A model generated the notes under the pieces. The model made no database searches. It was not told the DNA's origin and was given only the letters and a program-made list of their open reading frames with translations. A DNA stretch of 64,000 nt, from contig NZ_CP132353.1 in assembly GCF_030758455.1 (NCBI RefSeq), forward strand, positions 496,001 through 560,000. Direction: 5' to 3'. The position numbers were made by a program, and so were the translations under genes. Origin of the DNA: Erwinia pyri (GTDB lineage: Bacteria > Pseudomonadota > Gammaproteobacteria > Enterobacterales > Enterobacteriaceae). Shown here piece by piece: positions 28,351 through 38,425 of the stretch; positions within the stretch are counted from its first letter, which is position 1; each line of letters begins with the position of its first letter.

Positions 28351-30681
28351 ATGAAACAAATTCGTCTGTTGGCACAATATTACGTCGATTTAATGGTGAA
28401 GTTAGGGCTGGTGCGCTTCTCTTTGCTGCTGGCTTCTGCGCTGGTTGTTCTGGCGATGATCGTCCAGATGGCGGTGACGATGGTGCTGCGCGGCCATGTT
28501 GAAAGTATCGACATGGTCCGCTCGGTCTTCTTTGGCTTACTGATCACCCCCTGGGCGGTCTACTTCCTCTCGGTGGTGGTGGAACAGCTTGAGGAGTCCC
28601 GGCAGCGCTTATCCCGGCTGGTTGATAAGCTTGAGGAGATGCGCCACCGCGATCTTGAGCTGAATCAGCAGATGAAGGAAAACATCACCCAACTGAACCA
28701 GGAAATAGCTGACCGTATCAAAGCTGAAGAGGCGCGTTTGCAGGTGATGGCCAAGCTGAAGGAAGAGATGGCGAGGCGTGAGGAGGCGCAAATCGAGCTT
28801 GAACAACAATCCTCCTTCCTGCGTTCGTTTCTTGATGCCTCTCCCGACCTGGTTTTCTATCGCAACATTGATCAGCAGTTTTCCGGCTGCAACCGCGCCA
28901 TGGAGCTGCTTACGGGCAAAAGTGAAAAACAGCTTATTGGCCTGACGCCGCGAGACGTATATGACAATGATGCCGCCTCTAAAGTTTTAGAAACCGATGA
29001 CAAAGTGTTCCGCCACAACGTATCGCTGACCTACGAGCAGTGGCTGCAGTATCCCGATGGGCGCAAAGCGTGCTTTGAGATACGTAAAGTCCCCTATTAC
29101 GACCGTATTGGTAAACGCAGCGGGCTGATGGGCTTTGGACGCGATATAACGGAACGTAAGCGCTACCAGGACGCTTTAGAGAACGCCAGCAGGGAGAAGA
29201 CCACTTTTATCTCCACCATCAGCCACGAGCTTCGTACGCCGCTTAATGGCATTGTGGGATTAAGCCGCATTCTGCTGGATACTGAGCTGAACAAAGAGCA
29301 GCTTAATTATCTTAAAACGATCCACGTCTCAGCCATCACGCTGGGCAACATTTTCAATGACGTGATCGAAATGGACAAAATCGAGCGGCGTAAAGTCCAG
29401 CTGGATATCCAGCCGGTTGACTTCACCGGTTTCCTGACCGATCTGGAAAATCTCTCCGGCTTACTGGTCCAGCCTAAGGGGCTGAAGTTCGTGCTGGAAC
29501 CCGAGCTTCCTCTCCCACACCAAATCATGACCGATGGCACCAGGCTGCGACAGATCCTGTGGAACCTTATTGGGAATGCGGTGAAGTTTACCCAGCAGGG
29601 CAGCATCGTTGTCCGGGTGGCTTACCAGGGAGAAAGCTGCCTGCGGTTTGAAGTGGAAGATTCCGGCATGGGCATCCCCCAGGATGAGCAGGATAAAATT
29701 TTCGCTATGTACTATCAGGTGAAGGATCAGCGGGGCGGGAAACCCGCTACAGGGACTGGAATTGGTCTGGCGGTCTCACGTCGTCTTGCACAGAGTATGG
29801 GAGGAGATATCAGCGTTCATAGCGCGCCGGGTACAGGCTCCTGCTTCACGCTGACGGTTAATGCGCCACGTCTTGAAGAAGCGCCAGAGGAAGCAGAGCC
29901 TGACGACGATCTTCCGCTTCCTGCGCTCCACGTGCTGCTGGTGGAAGATATTGAATTGAACGTAGTGGTCGCGCGTTCGGTGCTTGAGAAGCTCGGCAAC
30001 AGCGTAGAAGTGGCCATGACGGGTGGGGAAGCCCTTGAACTGTTCGACCCGGAAGAGTTTGACCTGGTGCTGCTGGATATTCAGCTGCCAGATATGACAG
30101 GGCTGGATGTGGCGAGGGAAATCCATCAGCGCTATGGCGATCGTCATCTGCCGCCGCTGGTCGCGCTGACGGCCAACGTGCTGAAAGATAAAAAAGAGTA
30201 TCTGGATGCCGGAATGGATGATGTGCTGAGTAAGCCGCTGGCGGTGCCCGCCCTGACCGCCATCATCAAAAAGTATTGGGATTTTCAGCAGGAAGATGAC
30301 GAGGAGCGAAAAGTGGACGAGAAGAAACTGGGACTGTTGGACGTGGCGATGCTGGAACAGTATATCGAACTGGTTGGCCCCCAGCTTATCCATCAAAGTC
30401 TGGAGATGTTTGAACAGATGATGCCTGGCTACCTTGAAGTGCTGGACTCTAATATGATGGCGCGCGATCAGAAAGGGATTGCTGAAGAGGGGCATAAAAT
30501 CAAAGGGGCAGCAGGATCGGTCGGGCTGGTGCATTTGCAGCAGCTGGCGAAGCAGATCCAGAGCCCTGAACTGCCGGCCTGGTGGGACAATGTGCAGGAG
30601 TGGATCGATGAGCTCAAACAGGAGTGGCGTAACGATGTGGCGGTGTTACGTGAATGGGTTTCGGACGCTGGAAAAAAATGA
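28351..30681 (+). CDS. arcB: Anoxic redox sensor hybrid histidine kinase ArcB
   Basis: 776 residues (E. coli 778). Two N-terminal membrane helices (about 23-45 and 55-77), a coiled coil (about 80-150), a PAS domain (about 155-270), a kinase domain with phospho-His H292 in TISHELRTPLNG, a receiver domain with D576 in LVLLDIQLPD, and a C-terminal HPt domain with H715 in EEGHKIKGAAG. ArcB senses quinone redox state and phosphorylates ArcA. Start at 28351 (MKQIRLLAQYY) by homology; 28282 adds 23 unrelated residues. Its stop codon overlaps the terminator of arcZ on the other strand. Confidence 0.97.
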   Translation: MKQIRLLAQYYVDLMVKLGLVRFSLLLASALVVLAMIVQMAVTMVLRGHVESIDMVRSVFFGLLITPWAVYFLSVVVEQLEESRQRLSRLVDKLEEMRHRDLELNQQMKENITQLNQEIADRIKAEEARLQVMAKLKEEMARREEAQIELEQQSSFLRSFLDASPDLVFYRNIDQQFSGCNRAMELLTGKSEKQLIGLTPRDVYDNDAASKVLETDDKVFRHNVSLTYEQWLQYPDGRKACFEIRKVPYYDRIGKRSGLMGFGRDITERKRYQDALENASREKTTFISTISHELRTPLNGIVGLSRILLDTELNKEQLNYLKTIHVSAITLGNIFNDVIEMDKIERRKVQLDIQPVDFTGFLTDLENLSGLLVQPKGLKFVLEPELPLPHQIMTDGTRLRQILWNLIGNAVKFTQQGSIVVRVAYQGESCLRFEVEDSGMGIPQDEQDKIFAMYYQVKDQRGGKPATGTGIGLAVSRRLAQSMGGDISVHSAPGTGSCFTLTVNAPRLEEAPEEAEPDDDLPLPALHVLLVEDIELNVVVARSVLEKLGNSVEVAMTGGEALELFDPEEFDLVLLDIQLPDMTGLDVAREIHQRYGDRHLPPLVALTANVLKDKKEYLDAGMDDVLSKPLAVPALTAIIKKYWDFQQEDDEERKVDEKKLGLLDVAMLEQYIELVGPQLIHQSLEMFEQMMPGYLEVLDSNMMARDQKGIAEEGHKIKGAAGSVGLVHLQQLAKQIQSPELPAWWDNVQEWIDELKQEWRNDVAVLREWVSDAGKK

Positions 30682-30793
30682 CCCCGACCGAAGCCGGGGT
30701 GCGCGAATACTGCGCCAACACCAGGGAAAAGGGTAACCTGCGCTATTCTGAGAAGAAGAGTTTAAAAGCACAGGCGCGGTATTGGGTAAAACG
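30672..30793 (-). ncRNA. arcZ: Hfq-binding small RNA ArcZ
   Basis: The minus strand carries CCCTGGTGTTGGCGCAG, TATTCGCGCACCCCGG and the ending GGGGTCATTTTTTT, which match the conserved 3' half of E. coli ArcZ. That half is the processed form that pairs with rpoS, flhDC and other mRNAs. The terminator stem is ACCCCGGC / GTCGGGGT capped by UUCG (30681-30700), with T7 at 30672-30678. The 3' end is well placed; the 5' end (about 30793) is set from the 121-nt E. coli length and a weak match (CTGTGC, AACTC). It converges on arcB and overlaps its stop codon. Confidence 0.9.
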
Positions 30794-31554
30794 CTCAGGA
30801 AGTACCTTAGCAAATCCTGCATCACCTGTTACGAGATTCATTAAAATGTGTGATGTTGAGCAGCGATTTCAGACAGAAAACATTAATTTGATAACACAGT
30901 CAAGCGGGAAATGATTTTTCCCGTTAAATTGACTGTTTTTTGCACAAATATGACAAATTTCAGGGCTTATTCTTTAACGCCTGCCTGCCGAAGATGTTAA
31001 GGGCGCTAGCAGAGATGCTAATAAAATTTGCCATAAATCCGTAAAGTTTAACTGTTTGTATAACATGTTCTTTTTATGAGATCAGGGTCTCGGCTCTCGG
31101 TTGCGCCTCATGGCAACACCGGGAAGCGTTCACACAAGATAAGACCGATTGATTCAGGCGTTTTAAACGGCTTTAACAATCGGGAGAAATCAGCCGTTAA
31201 AAGGGCATGTTAAAAGGTCGGGTAGAGATTCTTAATGGGTTTCCTCCCTCTTAAGATGAATTTTGCAAAAGCTTACGCATGAAATTTATAAGCGTTGTAA
31301 ATCATTCTTTTTCATCTTTAACGGTAATTATTCGCTTTACCGTAACAGGGAAAAAAGGTTCGTTTCAGGTATGGAACCGATTCCTTAAGTGCGGAAGTGG
31401 TTGAAGCAGATAGAACATTTAGGATTAAGCTGGGGAATAAACTGCCTGAACGCTATTTACAGCGTTCATCTGCTGAGGGCATTCGTTGCAAGAACGGGTG
31501 CGATCGGAGCGCTTCCCTGATGAGAATTGATAAGATAGTTATGGATATTATTGT
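30794..31554. other. Non-coding region between arcZ and mtgA (elbB absent)
   Basis: E. coli has elbB here; no ORF of that kind exists on either strand. The stretch is AT-rich and contains short inverted repeats: AACGGCT / AGCCGTT (about 31167-31198), ACGGTAA / TTACCGT (about 31320-31342) and AACGCT / AGCGTT (about 31449-31466). These look like structured leader or decayed sequence; no known RNA was recognised. The 3' part should hold the mtgA promoter, and the left end the arcZ promoter. Confidence 0.5.
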
Positions 31555-32277
31555 ATGAGAGCGTCTCAAAAAAAGGGGTTTCATCGTCTTAAATCCTGGC
31601 TTCTACGGGCTGTTTTTACCGTGGTGGGTTTCTGGGTTGCGGGGATTATTCTTTTCTCTTTTCTCCCGGTTCCCTTCTCCGCAGTGATGGCTGAAAGGCA
31701 GGCTGGTGCCTTGTTAAGGGGCGATTTCGGTTATGTCGCCCACTCCGACTGGGTAAGTATGGATGCCATTTCACCCTGGATGCCGCTCGCTGTTATCGCC
31801 TCGGAAGACCAGAAGTTTCCTGACCACTGGGGCTTTGATGTAGAGGCCATTCAGTCCGTACTGGACAGTGAAGGCGGCGGAAGGATCCGTGGGGCTTCCA
31901 CGCTTTCCCAGCAAACGGCCAAGAATCTCTTTTTATGGGATGGAAGAAGCTGGGTACGGAAGGGGCTGGAAGCGGGATTAACGGTGGGGATTGAAACGGT
32001 ATGGACGAAAAGGCGTATCCTGACGGTTTATCTTAATGTTGCCGAATTTGGTGAAGGCGTCTTTGGCGTTGAAGCCGCTGCGCAGCGCTACTTTCATAAA
32101 CCGGCAAGCCGGTTGACGATGTCAGAAGCGGCGTTGCTGGCGGCAGTGTTGCCCAACCCCATCCGCTTCAGGGCCAGCGCGCCTTCAGGCTATGTTCGTC
32201 AGCGGCAGCAGTGGATTTTACGTCAGATGCGGCAGCTTGGAGGCGAGGGGTTCTTACTTCAGCATAAGCTGAAGTAG
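31555..32277 (+). CDS. mtgA: Monofunctional peptidoglycan glycosyltransferase MtgA
   Basis: 240 residues (E. coli 242), GT51 family. One N-terminal membrane helix (about 20-42), then the transglycosylase domain with the catalytic Glu in [16 protein letters not shown] and further family motifs [17 protein letters not shown] and [12 protein letters not shown]. It polymerises glycan strands from lipid II. Normally next to elbB, which is missing. Confidence 0.96.
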   Translation: MRASQKKGFHRLKSWLLRAVFTVVGFWVAGIILFSFLPVPFSAVMAERQAGALLRGDFGYVAHSDWVSMDAISPWMPLAVIASEDQKFPDHWGFDVEAIQSVLDSEGGGRIRGASTLSQQTAKNLFLWDGRSWVRKGLEAGLTVGIETVWTKRRILTVYLNVAEFGEGVFGVEAAAQRYFHKPASRLTMSEAALLAAVLPNPIRFRASAPSGYVRQRQQWILRQMRQLGGEGFLLQHKLK

Positions 32278-32288
32278 GCGGGGTGCAG

Positions 32289-32314
32289 CAGGCATGATAT
32301 GTGCTTCATGCCTG
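32289..32314. terminator. Hairpin between convergent mtgA and npr
   Basis: 9-bp stem CAGGCATGA / TCATGCCTG with an 8-nt loop, 11 nt after the mtgA stop and 10 nt before the npr stop. No T run on either side, so it is a weak or mRNA-end-stabilising hairpin. Confidence 0.5.
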
Positions 32315-32323
32315 TTGATACCA

Positions 32324-32596
32324 TCAATCTTCGTCGAAGCCTGCGTTAAATAATTCAATAACCGCTTTCAGCGCCTGCTCTTCCTGAGGACCTGAAGCTT
32401 CAATTTCAATGTGCCCTCCCTTTGCCGAATCGAGCATCAGTAAGGCGATAACGCTGCTGGCTTCCGCCTCGGTACCGCTTTCGTTTCTCAGCAGCACTTC
32501 GGCATCAAAACTTTGTACCAGCTCAAACAGTTTCATTGCCGGGCGCGCATGCATTCCCAGCCTGTTTTGGATCTCTACGGTTTGCCTGACGGTCAT
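32324..32596 (-). CDS. npr: Nitrogen PTS phosphocarrier NPr
   Basis: 90 residues, HPr-like. The phospho-His is in the motif [16 protein letters not shown] (His16), and Ser46-type regulatory residues lie in [16 protein letters not shown]. It carries phosphate from PtsP to PtsN. The start overlaps the rapZ stop by 4 nt (ATGA type), showing translational coupling. Confidence 0.96.
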   Translation of the reverse strand: MTVRQTVEIQNRLGMHARPAMKLFELVQSFDAEVLLRNESGTEAEASSVIALLMLDSAKGGHIEIEASGPQEEQALKAVIELFNAGFDED

Positions 32597-33444
32597 TTGC
32601 GTTTTTCCAGCGTACGATGACGGGACTGCACATTTTTTCCACGTGAGCGGAAGTAATCAGCCAGCTGCTCGGCAATATAAACAGAACGATGTTTGCCGCC
32701 GGTACAACCGATGGCGACGGTAAGATAGCTGCGATTATTGGTTTCCAGCATCGGCAGCCACAGTTCAAGGTAGCTTCGCGTCTGGTAGATAAAGTTATGG
32801 ACTTCAGTGTGACGATCGAGGAAAGCAGCCACGGGTCGATCCAGACCGGTCATGGGGCGCAGTTTAGGATCCCAGTGTGGGTTCGGCAGAAAGCGAACGT
32901 CAAAGACATAGTCAGCATCAATAGGGATGCCGTGCTTAAAGCCAAAGGATTCAAACACCATAGTCAGCTCACGCTCTCGTTTGCCCAGTAAACGCGTGCG
33001 CAGCATCTCAGCCAGCTCATGTACTGACATCTCTGAAGTATCGACAATGAGATCCGCTCGCGAGCGTAAGGGCTCGAGCAGATCGCTCTCTTCATCAATG
33101 GCGCTTTCCAGCGAGAGATTTTTGCTGGAGAGGGGATGCAGACGGCGCGTGTCGCTGTAACGGCGGATTAGCGTATTGCGATCGGCGTCGAGAAACAGCA
33201 GCTGAGGTGAAAAACACGCCGGCAGACTGGTCAGGGCTTTCTCAAAAATTTCTGGTGACTCAGGCATGTTGCGCACGTCGATGCTGACCGCCGCAGAGAT
33301 ATTCCTGTCGGCCAGAGAGTTCGCCAGCTCAGGGAGTAAAACTACGGGTAAGTTATCCACGCAGTAAAAGCCCATGTCCTCCAGCGCTCTTAAGGCGACA
33401 GATTTACCCGATCCCGATCGACCGCTGACAATCATCAGCACCAT
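32593..33444 (-). CDS. rapZ: RNase adapter protein RapZ
   Basis: 283 residues (E. coli 284). The N-terminal P-loop has GRSGSGKS (residues 8-15), and the C-terminal domain binds glucosamine-6-phosphate and the GlmZ sRNA ([15 protein letters not shown]). RapZ hands GlmZ to RNase E, so it controls glmS. glmM, the next enzyme of that pathway, lies further along in this window (57461-58795). Confidence 0.97.
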   Translation of the reverse strand: MVLMIVSGRSGSGKSVALRALEDMGFYCVDNLPVVLLPELANSLADRNISAAVSIDVRNMPESPEIFEKALTSLPACFSPQLLFLDADRNTLIRRYSDTRRLHPLSSKNLSLESAIDEESDLLEPLRSRADLIVDTSEMSVHELAEMLRTRLLGKRERELTMVFESFGFKHGIPIDADYVFDVRFLPNPHWDPKLRPMTGLDRPVAAFLDRHTEVHNFIYQTRSYLELWLPMLETNNRSYLTVAIGCTGGKHRSVYIAEQLADYFRSRGKNVQSRHRTLEKRK

Positions 33445-33541
33445 GACTTATTCTCCCGATTTTGCCTGTTCTCAGGCTTTTCACCCGGCGCCCGTGTCGG
33501 CCAGAGGCTGCCATGAGCCGGTATCAGCCAGCCCGGTGGCA

Positions 33542-34027
33542 TCAGTGGCTCTCTTCAGGGCTTTCCGCCATGATTTCGTAAAGTTCTTCATCCGTCTGGG
33601 CCGCGCGTAAGCGACGGCAGACAGTTTTATCCGCCAGACGTTTTGCTACCAGCGAAAGCGTGTGCAGGTGGGTTTTGCACTGATCGGCTGGCACCAGTAA
33701 GGCGAAAAGCAGATCCACTGGTTGATTATCAATAGCATCAAAAGCAATAGGCTGATCCAGGCGAATAAAAACGCCTACCGCACGCAGGGTATCTTCAACC
33801 AGCTTGCCGTGCGGAATAGCGATGCCATTCCCGATGCCGGTACTTCCCATGCGTTCACGAGTCAGAATCGCTTCAAAGATGGTCTGGTGCGGAAGGTTCA
33901 GCTGCTTAGCCGCCAGCTCGCTGATGATTTCCAGCGCCCGCTTCTTACTCTGGCAATGTACGCCGCTGCGGGTGCAGGAGACGCTCAGGACCGAGCTCAG
34001 TTCCAGTGTTAATTCATTGTTCATCAT
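33542..34027 (-). CDS. ptsN: Nitrogen PTS EIIA component PtsN
   Basis: 161 residues (E. coli 163). Mannitol/fructose-type EIIA domain; phospho-His in GIGNGIAIPHGKL. Unphosphorylated PtsN controls potassium uptake (TrkA, KdpD) and other targets. The start MMNNELTL was chosen by alignment to E. coli MTNNDTTL; the next ATG three bases on cannot be excluded. It lies 97 nt upstream of rapZ. Confidence 0.95.
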   Translation of the reverse strand: MMNNELTLELSSVLSVSCTRSGVHCQSKKRALEIISELAAKQLNLPHQTIFEAILTRERMGSTGIGNGIAIPHGKLVEDTLRAVGVFIRLDQPIAFDAIDNQPVDLLFALLVPADQCKTHLHTLSLVAKRLADKTVCRRLRAAQTDEELYEIMAESPEESH

Positions 34028-34225
34028 AGTTTCACTTACGTGTTCACTTCTGCCTGGCAAAATGACTTAACCTTTCTGACCCCTGAAGGGGAGAGGGGGC
34101 TAAGGCACGACCGCACGGCCGATTGATTAACGGCCCGCTCCTGAAAGGAAACGAGCCGGCTATCATACGTCACCACTCATTGTTAAATAAGGGTGACGAA
34201 GAAATAATCAATGTTTGAGTGAAAT

Positions 34226-34513
34226 TTAGTGCTGCTTCAGCTTGTCTTTGTGTTTATTAAGTTGGCGCGTCAGCTTATCCATCAGGCCGTCGATCGCCGC
34301 GTACATATCTTTTTCTTCCGAGGTGGCATGCAACTCACCGCCGTTCACATGTAGCGTAGCATCCGCTATCTGCGTGACCTTTTCGACCTTCAGAACAATG
34401 TAGACCTGGTTGATATGGTCAAAGTATTGCTCCAGCTTGGCAAATTTGGTGGTAACGAAATCCCGTAATGGTTCAGTGATTTCCACTTTATGGCCAGTGA
34501 TATTGAGTTGCAT
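34226..34513 (-). CDS. hpf: Ribosome hibernation-promoting factor HPF
   Basis: 95 residues (E. coli 95), short HPF form without the C-terminal dimerisation domain. Starts MQLNITGHKVEITEPLRDFV; basic C-terminal helix (LTRQLNKHKDKLKQH). It binds the 30S A/P sites and promotes 100S ribosome dimers in stationary phase. It follows rpoN by 22 nt, the usual rpoN-hpf-ptsN-rapZ-npr order. Confidence 0.97.
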   Translation of the reverse strand: MQLNITGHKVEITEPLRDFVTTKFAKLEQYFDHINQVYIVLKVEKVTQIADATLHVNGGELHATSEEKDMYAAIDGLMDKLTRQLNKHKDKLKQH

Positions 34514-34535
34514 ATGCTCTTCCTTATCTGTTCGT

Positions 34536-35969
34536 TCAGACCAGCTGTTTACGCTGGTTTGAGGGCGGGATGGATAAAGACTCTCGGTACTTCGCGACGG
34601 TACGGCGCGCCACCATGATCCCCTGATCGGAAAGCAGAGTGGTGAGCTTACTGTCGCTCAGAGGTTTGGCGGGATTCTCCGCCGAGATTAATTTTTTAAC
34701 CAATGCACGGATCGCCGTGGAGGAAGCTTCGCCTCCTCCCTCGGTACTGACGTGACTGGAGAAAAAATACTTCAGTTCAAAAATACCGCGTGGGCTGTGC
34801 AGATACTTCTGCGTGGTCACGCGGGAAATAGTGGATTCATGCATCTCTACAGCGCTGGCAATGTCGGCCAGCACCATCGGGCGCATAAACTCTTCGCCCT
34901 GTTCGAAAAAGGCCTGCTGCTGATCGACGATACAACGCGTGACTTTCAGCAGCGTATCGTTTCGGCTTTCCAGACTTTTAATCAGCCATTTCGCTTCCTG
35001 CAGATTACTGCGAATAAACTGGCTGTCGCTGTCATTGCGGGTGGTCCCGCTAAGCGCAGCGTACTGCTGATTGATTTTTAGTCTTGGCACGCTCTCTGAA
35101 TTGAGTTCAACCATCCAGCGCTGACCCATTTTGCGTACCAGTACGTCCGGGATGACATATTCCGGCTCGGTAGTATTGATCGACTGACCAGGGCGCGGAT
35201 CCAGCGTCTGGATAACCTGCATCGCCATTTTTAACACATCTTCTTTCAGCCGCGTGACGCGCATCAGGCTGCGGAAATCATGATTAGCCAGCAGATCCAG
35301 ATGTTCGCTGACAATCAGCCGTGCTTCTTTCAGGCTTGGCGCGTCTGGAGCGAACTGCGAAAGCTGCACCAACAGACAATCACGCAGATCGCGGGCGCAA
35401 ACGCCCACCGGGTCAAAGCGCTGGACGCGTTTTAACACCGCCTCCACTTCGTCCATGCTCAGCTCATCGTTACCGATGCTGTCCAGGATCTCCTCCAGGG
35501 AGGCGGTGAGATAACCCGTTTCATCCACGGCATCAACAATCGAGGTCGCTATCGCCCGGTCGGTCTCGGTAAAGGGCGTCAGCTCAACCTGCCACATCAG
35601 GTAGTCCTGTAGCGTTTGCGTGGTTTCGCCCTGATAGACCGGCAGCTCATCATCATGGTAATCAGTGCCGGTGCCTGAAGGCGTGCCGGCGGTGTAGATC
35701 TCATCCCAGGTCGCATCCAGAGGAAGCTCTTCCGGCATATCCTTCTGTTCCAGCGCTTCCCGGGTATCCAGCGCCTCTTTCTCCTGATACTCGCGCGCGT
35801 CCACTTCCTCATGAATGTCGGTTTGTTCAAGCAACGGGTTACTTTCCAGCGCCAGCTGAATTTCCTGCTGTAGTTCAAGCGTAGAGAGCTGCAACAGACG
35901 GATGGCCTGTTGCAGTTGTGGCGTCATGGCAAGCTGTTGGCTAAGCCTGAGTTGCAAACCTTGCTTCAT
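34536..35969 (-). CDS. rpoN: RNA polymerase sigma-54 factor RpoN
   Basis: 477 residues (E. coli 477). Region I ([20 protein letters not shown]) contacts activators, an acidic region II follows, then the core-binding domain and the C-terminal RpoN box [10 protein letters not shown] that reads the -24 element. It directs nitrogen-regulated promoters with NtrC. Transcribed after lptB (48-nt gap). Confidence 0.98.
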   Translation of the reverse strand: MKQGLQLRLSQQLAMTPQLQQAIRLLQLSTLELQQEIQLALESNPLLEQTDIHEEVDAREYQEKEALDTREALEQKDMPEELPLDATWDEIYTAGTPSGTGTDYHDDELPVYQGETTQTLQDYLMWQVELTPFTETDRAIATSIVDAVDETGYLTASLEEILDSIGNDELSMDEVEAVLKRVQRFDPVGVCARDLRDCLLVQLSQFAPDAPSLKEARLIVSEHLDLLANHDFRSLMRVTRLKEDVLKMAMQVIQTLDPRPGQSINTTEPEYVIPDVLVRKMGQRWMVELNSESVPRLKINQQYAALSGTTRNDSDSQFIRSNLQEAKWLIKSLESRNDTLLKVTRCIVDQQQAFFEQGEEFMRPMVLADIASAVEMHESTISRVTTQKYLHSPRGIFELKYFFSSHVSTEGGGEASSTAIRALVKKLISAENPAKPLSDSKLTTLLSDQGIMVARRTVAKYRESLSIPPSNQRKQLV

Positions 35970-36017
35970 ATTCAGGATACTGATTCCTCGAAAATCTTAC
36001 CGGGTTTTAACACCTTA

Positions 36018-36743
36018 TCAGAGTCTGAACTCTTCGCCCAAATAGACTCGCTTAACTTGTTCATCCTCCAGAATCTCTTCTGGCGAGCCGTGTGCGATCA
36101 AATGCCCCTGGCTTACGATATAGGCACGCTCACACACCGCCAGCGTTTCACGCACGTTGTGATCGGTGATCAGCACGCCCAGCCCGCTGTCGCGCAGGTG
36201 CTCGATGATTTTTTTAATATCGATAACGGAGATAGGATCGACGCCTGCAAAAGGCTCATCAAGCAGAATGAATTTCGGGTTGGCCGCAAGGGCGCGAGCG
36301 ATCTCGACGCGACGACGCTCTCCCCCTGACAACGCCTGCCCCAGACTGTTACGCAGATGCTCAATGTGGAACTCATTCATCAGCTCGTTGGCACGATCTT
36401 CACGCTGCTCAGTAGTCAGATCTTCGCGGATCTGCAGCACGGCCATTAAGTTGTCGTAGACGCTCAGGCGGCGAAAAATCGACGCTTCCTGCGGCAAATA
36501 ACCAATCCCGCGGCGTGCACGAGCGTGCAGCGGCAGAATACTGATATCTTCGTCATCAATAATGATGCGGCCCGCATCACGCGGCACAATGCCTACCACC
36601 ATGTAAAACGTGGTGGTTTTGCCCGCGCCGTTAGGGCCAAGCAGGCCAACAATCTCGCCGGATTTGACCTGTAAACTGACATCTTCGACCACGCGTCGGC
36701 CTTTGTAAGCCTTCGCCAGGTTTTCCGCAATTAAAGTAGCCAT
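36018..36743 (-). CDS. lptB: LPS export ABC transporter ATP-binding protein LptB
   Basis: 241 residues (E. coli 241). Walker A GPNGAGKT, signature [15 protein letters not shown], Walker [11 protein letters not shown], switch His in TDHNVRETL. It powers LptB2FGC, which moves LPS from the inner membrane onto LptA. Starts 6 nt after the lptA stop. Confidence 0.98.
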   Translation of the reverse strand: MATLIAENLAKAYKGRRVVEDVSLQVKSGEIVGLLGPNGAGKTTTFYMVVGIVPRDAGRIIIDDEDISILPLHARARRGIGYLPQEASIFRRLSVYDNLMAVLQIREDLTTEQREDRANELMNEFHIEHLRNSLGQALSGGERRRVEIARALAANPKFILLDEPFAGVDPISVIDIKKIIEHLRDSGLGVLITDHNVRETLAVCERAYIVSQGHLIAHGSPEEILEDEQVKRVYLGEEFRL

Positions 36744-36749
36744 AGCTGA

Positions 36750-37298
36750 TTAGTTACTCTTTTTTTGTCCGGAGGACTGGGTGCCTTTATCCTGCAGCTG
36801 AGAAGGGACCAGCACCGTGGTTACGCGCTTGCCGCTGCTGCCGTAAGCCTGCATCTTCTGCTCTTTTACCAGATAGGTGATGCGGTCGCCCTTCACGTTG
36901 CTGTCGAGCTGCTCCAGATAAGCGTTACCCGTCAGCTCGACAAAGTCTTTCGCCAGCTCGTAATGCATTTTCTGCGCATGGCCTTTCACCGGTTTACCAT
37001 CATCCTGCAGCTGATAGAAGGTGGCCGGGTTGCCATAGGCATCCACGATAGTTTTATTGCTGTCGCCGCCAGGACGGGTGACGACCACTTTATCCGCGGT
37101 GATTTTGATCGAACCCTGGGTGACAATGACGTTACCCGTAAAGGTCGCCACGTTGCCCTGCATATCGAGAGCCTGATTTTCTGAGTCAACATTGACCGGC
37201 TTTTCGGAGTCTCCGGTCAGCGCCAGGGCTGGAAGACTGGCAGCCAGCAGCAGGCCGAGCGTCAGAAACTTAAGATTATTTTTCATTTTGGATTTCAT
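36750..37298 (-). CDS. lptA: Periplasmic LPS-binding bridge protein LptA
   Basis: 182 residues (E. coli 185). A signal peptide (about 1-27, cut after PALA) precedes an OstA-type beta-jellyroll that stacks into the periplasmic bridge (NVATFTGNVIVTQGSIKI). The start at 37298 (MKSKMKNN) was chosen because it gives a normal signal peptide and overlaps the 3' end of lptC by 23 nt; 37319 is the less likely alternative. Confidence 0.95.
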   Translation of the reverse strand: MKSKMKNNLKFLTLGLLLAASLPALALTGDSEKPVNVDSENQALDMQGNVATFTGNVIVTQGSIKITADKVVVTRPGGDSNKTIVDAYGNPATFYQLQDDGKPVKGHAQKMHYELAKDFVELTGNAYLEQLDSNVKGDRITYLVKEQKMQAYGSSGKRVTTVLVPSQLQDKGTQSSGQKKSN

Positions 37299-37845
37299 AA
37301 GAGGTTTTGACCTTTTCAATCAACTCGGCAGTTTTCTTCCGTAAATTTCCACGCATCTTCATCCCCGTAGAGTTAAAGCTACGGCCATAAAGCGTCACCT
37401 GATCTTCCGATGTGACATCCTGCGTCACGAGGTTTACTACGGCATTATCGGTCTTAATCCGCTCAAGTTGAGCGTCTTGCGTCAGGCTGTTGACCTCAAC
37501 GTGACCATAGAGATAGAGCATACGGTCATTGGTCAGTTTGGCTTTGTCGGCACGCACGGACCAGGTCGGAATTTTATTTTCATCGTAGGTGGTCATCACC
37601 GGGTTATCGAACCAGCTGACGGCTTCTGCGGAAAAATAGGTGACTTTATCGGAGACAAGCTTGTAGCTCAGGGCGCCCTGCGGGTTGTAAACCACCGTAT
37701 TAGAGGTCTGGCTGGTATAGGTGGGTTCCTGATCGTTGCCGGCAACCGACGTTCCGTTATCGTCCGGTCCCGCCAGGTTCCAGCCGATCAGCACGATGGC
37801 CACCAGCGCCAGTAACAACGTAATCCAACGTCTGGTTTTACTCAT
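37276..37845 (-). CDS. lptC: LPS export protein LptC
   Basis: 189 residues (E. coli 191). One N-terminal membrane helix (about 7-25), then a periplasmic beta-jellyroll that receives LPS from LptB2FG and passes it to LptA. Its start overlaps the kdsC stop by 4 nt. Confidence 0.96.
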   Translation of the reverse strand: MSKTRRWITLLLALVAIVLIGWNLAGPDDNGTSVAGNDQEPTYTSQTSNTVVYNPQGALSYKLVSDKVTYFSAEAVSWFDNPVMTTYDENKIPTWSVRADKAKLTNDRMLYLYGHVEVNSLTQDAQLERIKTDNAVVNLVTQDVTSEDQVTLYGRSFNSTGMKMRGNLRKKTAELIEKVKTSYEIQNEK

Positions 37846-38408
37846 ACAGACTGCCCTTTGGCTTCATCAAACTTGTCCTGTGCCATCAAAATCAGATCGC
37901 AAATCTCACGAACGGCTCCGCGTCCGCCCGCAATGCGAGTGACATAGTTTGCACGGGGCAGCAGAACCGGATGGGCATCAGCCACGGCGACGCTAAGACC
38001 CGATTCCGCCATCACCGGCCAGTCAATCAGGTCGTCGCCAATATATGCCACCTGTTCGGGGCGAAGTGCTAGTGTATCCAGAAGTTCGCGGAAGGCCAAA
38101 AGCTTATCGGTTTGTCCCTGGTAAAGATGCGTAATCCCGAGCGTTGCACAGCGATCTTCCAGCAGTTTTGCTTTACGGCCAGTGATAATGGCGACCTCCA
38201 CATCGGAGGTCAGCAGGCAGCGGATACCGTAACCATCGCGAACGTTGAACGCCTTCAGCTCTTCGCCATTATTGCCCTGATAAATCACGCCATCCGACAT
38301 CACGCCGTCAACATCACAGATCAGCAGCCTGATATTGCGCGCGCGGTTCATCACTTCCTGGCTTACGTCGCCATAGCAGGTTTTTACCCAGCCTGTAACA
38401 GTACTCAT
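37842..38408 (-). CDS. kdsC: 3-Deoxy-D-manno-octulosonate 8-phosphate phosphatase KdsC
   Basis: 188 residues (E. coli 188), HAD family C0 subclass. The nucleophile is in LLICDVDGVMSDG, and the motif III Asp pair is in YIGDDLIDWPVM. It releases KDO for LPS inner-core synthesis. It starts 17 nt after kdsD. Confidence 0.97.
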   Translation of the reverse strand: MSTVTGWVKTCYGDVSQEVMNRARNIRLLICDVDGVMSDGVIYQGNNGEELKAFNVRDGYGIRCLLTSDVEVAIITGRKAKLLEDRCATLGITHLYQGQTDKLLAFRELLDTLALRPEQVAYIGDDLIDWPVMAESGLSVAVADAHPVLLPRANYVTRIAGGRGAVREICDLILMAQDKFDEAKGQSV

Positions 38409-38425
38409 TTGTCTCTTGTTCCTTG

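Noticed and set aside
30654-30914. 86-codon plus-strand ORF after arcB
   Set aside because: It overlaps the arcB 3' end and is antisense to arcZ. Its composition follows the sRNA and its terminator, so it is not a real gene.
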